This document shows positions 57,408 to 64,000 of a stretch of DNA of 64,000 nucleotides, one piece after another. How positions within the stretch are numbered: the stretch's first letter is position 1; each line of letters opens with the position of its first letter. The position numbers were made by a program, and so were the translations under genes. The stretch is taken from assembly GCF_001039355.2 (NCBI RefSeq), contig NW_019773825.1, positions 140,269 through 204,268 of the forward strand, given 5' to 3'. The notes below the pieces were generated by a model. That model ran no database searches. It saw only the letters and a list, made by a program, of their open reading frames with translations, and was not told where the DNA came from. Source of the DNA: Lingula anatina. Taxonomy: Eukaryota; Brachiopoda; Lingulata; Lingulida; Lingulidae.

Positions 57408-58986
57408 ATGCCCTTTTTTCGTGTAGGTTTGGCATTTCTATTGCTGTTTGTTGGTTACTCTTGTAGTAGCGCTGGCAAACAGAAGATACTGATTTTTCCT
57501 TTTTCAAATATCTATAACTCGAGGACCATGAATTTAGAGAAGATCGCTGTCATGTTGAGGGACCACGACTTTCACGTCACCATGTTGGTCTCTCACCACT
57601 ATGCACCTAAAAGGAATATAGATGGCGTCAACTTGATCAGGTACAAAATGCCTGAACTACAAATCAATAAGGGAGGAGAATTAGACCTGAATAGATCACT
57701 TCATTACATCGAGAAAGATGTAATGCCATTTCTTAGGCAAATAGATGAGATGGATTTTACACTCTGCGAGGTTCTTCTTAGTAGCAATAACCTATTGGAC
57801 AGGCTAAGAGACGAAAAGTTTGATCTATTATTCTTCGACTTTGCCAACGTTGGCTCAGGGCCAATTATAAATGAATACCTTGGCATTCCATCCATTTCGT
57901 ATTCAAATTGGGGATTTATGGAAACTTGGACTATATTCAAACAACCGACGTTTTATTCTTTTACAGCAGGCGTTTTCAGCCCATTTTCCGATAATATGAC
58001 ATTTTGGGAAAGAGTGCAAAACACTGATATCCTTCTGGGTATGGAAAATGGGCCAGCGATAGAATAGATCATATTGAAAAAATGAAGGCCAAGTACCTGC
58101 CAAACAACAACTGGCCACATGCAAAGCACTCATTTGAACGAGTGTCTCTAATGATTGCCGCCAACGTCAACTTTGCATTTGACTACCCGCGACCTGTCAT
58201 GCCCCATGTGATACCAATTTCTGGACTTCTTTGGACACCGCCTAAGCCGTTATCAAAAGACTTTGAGAATATTGTATCTGCTGCCACTAATGGAGTTATT
58301 GTTATGAGTTTTGGCACAGTTGTGCCGACGTTCAGTATTGAAAAGGCAGAGATTTTTGCCAAAGTGTTTTCCAAACTCTCACAGACTGTTATCTGGCGTT
58401 ACCAAGGTGTTCCTCCTAAGTCTCTGGGAAGTAACACACACCTGGTAGAATGGCTGCCACAGAATGATCTTCTTGCCCATCCTAACACCAAACTGTTCAT
58501 CACCCACTGTGGAGTAAGCAGCACTTGGGAGACGCTGTACCATGCAGTTCCCGTGGTTGCAATTCCACTTCTTTGGGATCAACATGTCCACGCAAGGAAA
58601 TTGAAGGGGCGCGCAAAAATGGGTGAAATTATACACTTTGGCACCCTGAACGAACAAATTTAGAAAGCGCTATTCTCAAGGTCCTAAGTGATAAATCGTA
58701 TAAAGAGAACGCGGTTAAGATGTCTAAACTTCTACAAGACACCCCAATGTCGGGACAGGAGGAACTGTTGTATTGGATTAAGTATGTAATACGACACAAT
58801 GGAACTCTTCACTTCCACTCTCATGCTGCCTACAATCTGAACTGGTGTCAGTATTATCTATTGGATGTCATTGCTTACAAAGCTGCGGCGAGATGTTTGC
58901 ATTATTTCGTTTACCTTCTTCCAGTAGTAATTCTTTGGAAAGCACTTAAAGTTCTGTTCATTCGTGAAAAACCTAAACACGCCTGA
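57408..58986 (+). pseudogene. UDP-glycosyltransferase with two frameshifts (UGT-3)
   Basis: Full length by alignment to UGT-2, starting MPFFRVGLAFLLLFVGYSCS and ending REKPKHA. Two one-base losses break it. At ~58048, GGAAAATGGGCC has one A fewer than GGAAAAATGGGCC of the paralogue, giving a stop at 58065-58067. At ~58655, AACGAACAAATTTAG is one base short of AACGCAGAAGAATTAG, giving a stop at 58661-58663. Between the breaks the UGT signature is intact. This is a young pseudogene, unless the homopolymer loss at least is a sequencing error. Confidence 0.85.
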
Positions 58987-59711
58987 CTTCATTATTGCGC
59001 CCTTGAAAAGTAAAAGATTTAGAGGCCAAAACGTCATTTAAAATGATGAATCATTTAGTCTGCACATCACTGTTAGCCCATTACCTGTATCAGAACGGGG
59101 CAGTTGAACTTGTTAGTTTCATTTGAGAGAGACTGAGCTAATAAATTATTAACATAATTAGTAAATAGATTGAAAATGAGAAGAATGAAGATGTTGATAA
59201 TACGTTAGCAATTAAACATCGGTGGATTTTCATTTATTCATTTGTCGTGTCAGTTAGTGCACAGAATTTAAACATTTCTTAAAATGAAGCCAACGAAGAC
59301 CAAGAAAATTACTAGAATAACCGAAGACATATTAGGGTAACCGTCAAATTTGAAATGTTACATGATACATTCAAGCACCTCTGTCATTGCCATACAATTT
59401 GTGATATTTTTTAACAAAAGAAGAACGACCAAGATAAAACTTTGACAAAAAAAAAAAAAAAAAAATGATAGAGCAAATTTTTTATCTGTATTCCGCCATT
59501 CCAAGGTGAGCAGCTGGTTGAGAACTGCAAATCAAGTAGACACCTTTCTATTCATTCTGCTATCTTTGCGATGACTCCACATTTTAGTAGGTACAAGTTT
59601 GTGCCCTGGCGGAGTGATAAGTTTATTATAAAGTCATGAAACTATCTACCGATGTCAATAACCATGTGCCCTTTAACGAGGATGACACTTATACGATATG
59701 CCAAGTTGCAG
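58987..59711. other. UGT 3' flank, copy 2
   Basis: It is homologous to 49269-50142 without the MITE (empty site ACACTTATACGATA at ~59687) and has a poly-A run near 59448. It ends at CCAAGTTGCAG, where the next tandem unit starts. Confidence 0.75.
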
Positions 59712-59989
59712 AACGCGGTTAAGATGTCTAAACTTCTACAAGACACCCCAATGTCGGGACAGGAAGAACTGTTGTATTGGATTAAGTATGTAATACGACA
59801 CAATGGAACTCTTCACTTCACTCTCAGGCTGCTTACGGTCTGAACTGGTATCAATATTATCTATTGGATGTCATTGCTTACAAAGCTGTAGTGAGTTGTT
59901 TGTATTATTTCTTTTACCTTCTTCCAGTAGTAATACTTTGGAAAGCACTTAAAGTTCTGTTCATTCGTGAAAAACTTAAAAATGCCTGA
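59712..59989 (+). pseudogene. UGT C-terminal fragment (tandem duplicate)
   Basis: It starts abruptly at AACGCGGTTAAGATG (UGT-3 position ~58709) and runs to the stop codon at 59987-59989, with a one-base loss near 59820 (CACTTCACTCTC against CACTTCCACTCTC). It has neither signal peptide nor donor site. The boundaries fit a tandem duplication of the UGT-3 end plus its 3' flank. Confidence 0.8.
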
Positions 59990-60641
59990 CTTCATTATTG
60001 TACCCTTGAAAAGTAAAAGATTCGGAGGCGAGAACATCATTTAAAATGATACAGCATTTAGTCTGTACAACACTGTTTGCTCATTATCTTTATCAGAACG
60101 GGGCAGTTGCACTTGTTAGTTTCCTTGGAGAGAGCCTAAGCCAATAAAATTAATGAAATATTAAGTAAATAGAATGAAAATGAAGAAGATAAAGATGTTG
60201 ACAATATATAAGAAATTTAACATCGACGGATTTATGTTTTATTCATTTGTCGTGTCAGTTACTATTCAGAATTTAAACCTCTCTTAAAATTTATCCAACG
60301 AAGACCAAGGAGATTGCTAAAATAACTGAAGACATTTGAGGGCAACCTTGAAAGATAACGTCATATATGTAATGTTGTACATGTAATATGGCACCTCTGT
60401 CATTGCCATATTATTTTTGATATTTTTATCAAAAGTAGAATCGTCATGATTTAACCTTGATAAAAAAATTGATATCTTAAAAATCAGGAGCGTGAGCAGA
60501 CCTTTAATCTGCATTCCGTCATTTTAAGGAAAACGGCAAATAAAGTCGATACCTTTTCCATTTACTCTGTTATCTATGCGAATACTCCACATTTCAGTAG
60601 GTGCTTGTGCCCTGGCGGGGTGATAAGTTTACTATAAAAGT

Positions 60642-61162
60642 CTAGATTACATTTACACGGGCGACGTGTGATGAAATTGTCCGTGCCATTTTTTTTTTAA
60701 TCGTAAGGAGCTACTGGCTACGCCGAGTATGTCTACATTATATGGCCTTAAATCCGATTTCGCACGGCCACTGTCTCCCTCCGCTCAGACGCCGCAAAAA
60801 AGGGTATTACGGGCAGTATAAAGGCCTACCCAACTACCAGACCCGGCACCGAATGATCCTGAATTCCCCGATATAACGGACCACACTATCCGTTTTCAAG
60901 GTGTGTGTCAGTACACGCTTCGAAGCATTAGTCACGACACCGCTCTTGCCTAGTACGCGATGTGATAGAGATGATTCTCAGCGGGGTTTGAATGTAGTGC
61001 ATCTCATCTCAAAATTTGTTCTGGGGTATGATACTGTGAAATGCGTACTGACACACACCTTGAAACGGATAGTGTGGTCCGGGATCATTTGGGATCATTC
61101 GGTGCCGAGTCGGGTATACGTGCACCATACTATACGGGCATCGCATATCAAATGTAATCTAG
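60642..61162. mobile_element. ~520-bp element with CTAGATTACATTT inverted ends
   Basis: CTAGATTACATTT at 60642-60654 is exactly inverted at 61150-61162. AAAGT occurs just before the left end and a few bases after the right end, and the paralogous flank reads TATAAAGTCATGAAAC without interruption. Inside, 60841-60918 and 61043-61117 are a second pair of inverted arms (GGCACCGAATGATCC; GGACCACACTATCCG). No coding capacity. Confidence 0.75.
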
Positions 61163-61293
61163 GGTAAAGTCATGAAACTATCTGCCGATGTCAAGAACCA
61201 TGTGCCCTTTTAAGAGGAGGGCACTTATACGATACGCCAAGTTGCAGGCACGCGGAGAGCCTTGGTTAGTCTAGGTGTGTGGGGCAGTGTGTA

Positions 61294-61324
61294 TGCGCGT
61301 GCGCGCGCGCGCGCGCGCGCGTGT
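61294..61324. repeat. (GC)n run
   Basis: About 30 bases of alternating G and C flanked by GTGT, a sequence type that can adopt Z-DNA. It stands out in AT-rich surroundings. Confidence 0.95.
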
Positions 61325-62400
61325 GCCTTTGCTCCGCAATTGCAATTATTTTAGTGAACATTACTCCGTTAAAATAATTATCTGTTCTCCTGAAGAGTGA
61401 TTTTCATTCAGTGAAACTCAGTGAAAGCCGAGCTTTAACATAGGTGAAAAACTATAACGACTGTTTAGGGTAATCATCTGTATACATTTAAAGAAACTTT
61501 ACTGTTTTTCTTTTTATTTTTACGAGTTTTTCCTAATCTTATCTGTGATTTACTTATTTTGAGATCCCAATTGCAAGTTGTTTGTTAACGCTCACGAAAC
61601 TTCAACATCAAATTAATTCACGGCAACACCTCATGGAGCACCAGGGCAAGGAGTAGCATTACAGAAAAGTGATTATATAACTAAATATTTATGTGAAATG
61701 TGAAATGTAAAATTCCGCTGCTTTTTACCTGTGAAAGCAACCGTCATACTATCGATCAATCTTCGACAACAGCTCTATGCAGTCGTCAGATGTATAGGTC
61801 TATGCAACTTGGGCCATCTGGCCTAGCATCGTGGCGCATGGTAATCAAATCTTTAAAGGGATAATAACTCTTCGTTTTGGCCAAAAAAATTAATTTTCCT
61901 GGAGTAAACAACAATTTTCCCATACATACTAATTGTTAATGAATCCATTTTTACATTCAAAGTTAGTCCCTGGTTTTTTTTCTAAAAAGTTTGTTTTTTT
62001 GTTAAAAACTCTTAAGAGATTATAACAGAGTATAGCCATCAATGAAGGTCACGTGATCTGAAGACAAGCTCAGATATCAGAATAATAGCTATAACTGCTG
62101 TTTTCGTCGTAAAACAGAATATATTATATTTCTATGAGTTATTCACAATGTTTTTATTGTGAAATGTAGATTTCATACGAAGAGTTATTATCCCTTTAAC
62201 ATGGCAACTTATGATTACCTAGCTCTACGATGGTGACATTGGCCTCTAGCCCTGTCTTTTCTGCTTGCCAATGATCGTCGGAAATTTTGCTATGATAATA
62301 TCTTAACATTCCATCTGACACGCAGTCAACTCCAAGTGTCTGGAATATCGACATCAAGCTCTAGTCTTGCGTACATGCCATACTAATTTCGGCTTATATG

Positions 62401-63617
62401 CAATTAGTAGTTTGTGCATCATTAACAGTAAAATGTCCTGCTTACGTTACGGCCTATCTGGAATTATCAGGTTAGGTATCATTAAAAATTAACGACCTGA
62501 TAATATCGTCCAGTTTCAACTGACGTCCAGTCCACTCAAGTGTGTTATATAAATAGCAGCACGCGCAATTACAATTCATTAGTTTTAACGTTGGTATAAG
62601 CATAACACGCTGTCGATATGGGTAAAAGAAAGAGAAAAGTAAAAACTGAATTTCCACAATAACGCAAGAGAATTTTAAGTGAAAGTCAAAGATGTGGATG
62701 GGGAAGGCCAAAGTACCGAAAGGTGCAAGCGCTAGGCAACGGAAGGAAGCAGACGTCGTTTACGAGGGCGACGAAGAAGAAGTTGTCACACCTGAGCGGG
62801 AGGGATGTCGAATTAAGCACTGCAGTTAGCTGCAACAAAGCGCCAGTGCGACCTGTGCTTGCTGCATTTGTGGGGGTGAGGTATGGCTGAACAGAATCCT
62901 GACAGAGAATCCACAGAATGCTGGTATACCGTGAGGAACAATTCTGGATGCATGTATGCACTTTTGAGGCCGACATGTTGTCTTTTTTAGATTAGATTAG
63001 CGTTGATTTCCGATTCAGGTTCCTACTGGATCCTCTTTTTTCTTCAATAATTATCCCAGAATTTTTTCTGACTCACCCAACTTTAGACATTTCACCTAAC
63101 AAGCCCTTCCTGGTTGCACCTATTTCTTGTTTCTGATGGTTAGATCGGCGTCCTGTAACACGACCATGTTTTCGAACCATATTTCTCTCGGCAACTGTAG
63201 ACAAGACGGCCTGCGATGACGCTAAATAGCATCCTAGAGCGCTTCCCTGACACTTGGTCCGGCGTCCATTGAGTCATTAGGGCTTACTTGATTGCCTGTC
63301 AACTATTCTGGCAATATATGCTACCGGTAACTCCTTGAAGTTACTAACAGGTGGTGAGATTGATACAAATATAAGATTTCTGACATCCAAATGCATGCAA
63401 ACGAGCTCATTTCAATGGGCAATAGAGGACCCATCTTTGCGATCGTCAGTCACCCTGAGCTTCAGAGATAACTTGACACTAACCTCTTCACTATAGCCTA
63501 TCTTCATCGTGTCAAGTTACCTCTGACCACATCTAATAGCCCCCGCCGCCCGCCAATCAAATTTAAAGCCCGCACTCAATGACTCATTGAACGATTTAGC
63601 CAATGAACGCGAACGAG
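62401..63617. other. Non-coding or unassigned sequence
   Basis: Short ORFs only. The plus strand from 62691 has a 44-residue basic/acidic ORF (MWMGKAKVPKGASARQ...) without a recognisable domain. Arms near 63462-63479 and 63509-63526 (AACTTGACAC / GTGTCAAGTT) form an imperfect hairpin. Confidence 0.5.
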
Positions 63618-63773
63618 TCAAAGCGCGCTTTGATCAAATCCGGACCAATCAAAGATAAGGCTGAATATCAGGGACTTGCCGTAACCTGTGGGCAGCACGC
63701 AAAATACATCATCCCTCAGTAGATAATGATGCAGGGCCTCAAACTGCTCTGGTTTCAATTCCGATATACTCAT
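63618..63773 (-). CDS. N-terminal fragment of a RecQ-like DNA helicase
   Basis: The 51-codon ORF starts MSISELKPEQFEALHHYLL and contains VLPTGYGKSLIF, a Walker A motif in the form typical of RecQ-type helicases, with an upstream Q-motif-like KPEQ. It then meets TGA after FDQSAL, and no convincing donor or continuation is seen to the left. Repeated helicase genes of this kind occur in many aquatic invertebrate genomes, often as mobile-element cargo (recollection, not checked). It may be a first exon or a dead fragment; ATTGG/CCAAT boxes lie on both sides. Confidence 0.55.
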   Translation of the reverse strand: MSISELKPEQFEALHHYLLRDDVFCVLPTGYGKSLIFSLIFDWSGFDQSAL

Positions 63774-64000
63774 ATTTTGCAAAGAATCAAGAGATAACTT
63801 AACACATTAATTTACGTAGTCACTCGTAGGAGACGCCATGCTTTCTTTGTGTACGGTTATGCACTCGGAACTACTCGGATGTCTCCGCACTCGACAATAA
63901 CTTTGTTGTTAGTATGGAGCTTGCGGAATCAGCCGAGGATTGCCGATTGACGGTCAACCAATCAGCGTTTTCACCAAACTTTGGTGAAAAATTTTGAAAC
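63774..64000. other. Right edge: 5' flank of the helicase fragment with a perfect palindrome
   Basis: 63968-63990 is an 11-bp perfect inverted repeat (TTTTCACCAAA) around a single C, just after CCAATCAGCG. It could be an element terminus or a promoter element. Confidence 0.45.

Larger units (their letters stand above)
59990..62400. other. UGT 3' flank, copy 3, interrupted by inserts
   Basis: 59990-60641 and 61163-61237 together form the third copy of the UGT 3' flank, split by the element at 60642-61162. After that come a (GC)n run and non-coding sequence. 61835-62400 repeats 55029-55610. No gene. Confidence 0.7.

Noticed and set aside
61294-61324. (GC)n run as a CpG island promoter
   Set aside because: It is a pure dinucleotide repeat of ~30 bases with no neighbouring gene start.
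62472-62976. Two overlapping minus-strand ORFs of 79 and 96 codons
   Set aside because: No recognisable domain, signal or splice structure; composition looks random.

Overview
This is AT-rich animal nuclear DNA with many introns. It is most plausibly from a marine invertebrate, with a mollusc or other lophotrochozoan as first guess. The reasons are spliced genes with GT-AG introns, a typical animal gene set (ARMC4/ODAD2, CD63-like tetraspanin, ASB, Gal3ST, MFSD4, LUC7L), a UGT cluster, and many short inverted-repeat elements. The species cannot be fixed from sequence alone.

Layout, left to right. (1) 1-3249 (+): 3' end of the cilia gene ARMC4/ODAD2, with two alternative last exons of equal length. 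(2) 5410-15471 (-): a CD63-like tetraspanin whose C-terminal tail has three alternative last exons. Only one keeps the YxxPhi endosomal sorting signal. (3) 15978-20968 (+): an ankyrin-repeat/SOCS-box (ASB) gene, head to head with the tetraspanin. Five consecutive 99-nt exons each carry one repeat. (4) 22552-24978 (+): a galactose-3-O-sulfotransferase (Gal3ST) whose main exon is interrupted by a ~214-bp inverted-repeat element. (5) 28342-30417 (+): an MFSD4/Na-glucose-transporter-1-like MFS transporter, converging on LUC7L (34658-42706, -), a U1 snRNP splicing factor with 11 exons. (6) 43818-59989: a UDP-glycosyltransferase (UGT) cluster with two intact intronless genes, one frameshifted copy, an internally deleted copy and a tail fragment, mixed with mobile-element debris that includes a broken pogo/Tigger-type transposase. 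(7) 59990-64000: repeats, then the start of a RecQ-like helicase at the right edge (-).

Four single N bases (32078, 37015, 45845, 48008) each sit at the junction of two nearly identical direct copies. I read these as contig joins where overlapping or allelic contig ends were not merged. The second MFSD4 last exon, the repeated LUC7L exons, the repeated UGT 5' end and one of the two deleted UGT copies are therefore probably not real duplications. Removing the overlaps gives one MFSD4, one LUC7L, and a UGT cluster with one minus-strand gene head to head with a plus-strand array.

Functionally the window is a set of unrelated neighbours, not a pathway: ciliary dynein docking, endosomal membrane organisation, ubiquitin ligase adaptor, Golgi sulfation, sugar transport, splicing and ER glycosylation. 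The most distinctive biology is alternative terminal exons in two adjacent convergent genes, a mobile element that may have become an intron in Gal3ST, and UGTs in which the usual catalytic histidine position appears to be arginine.
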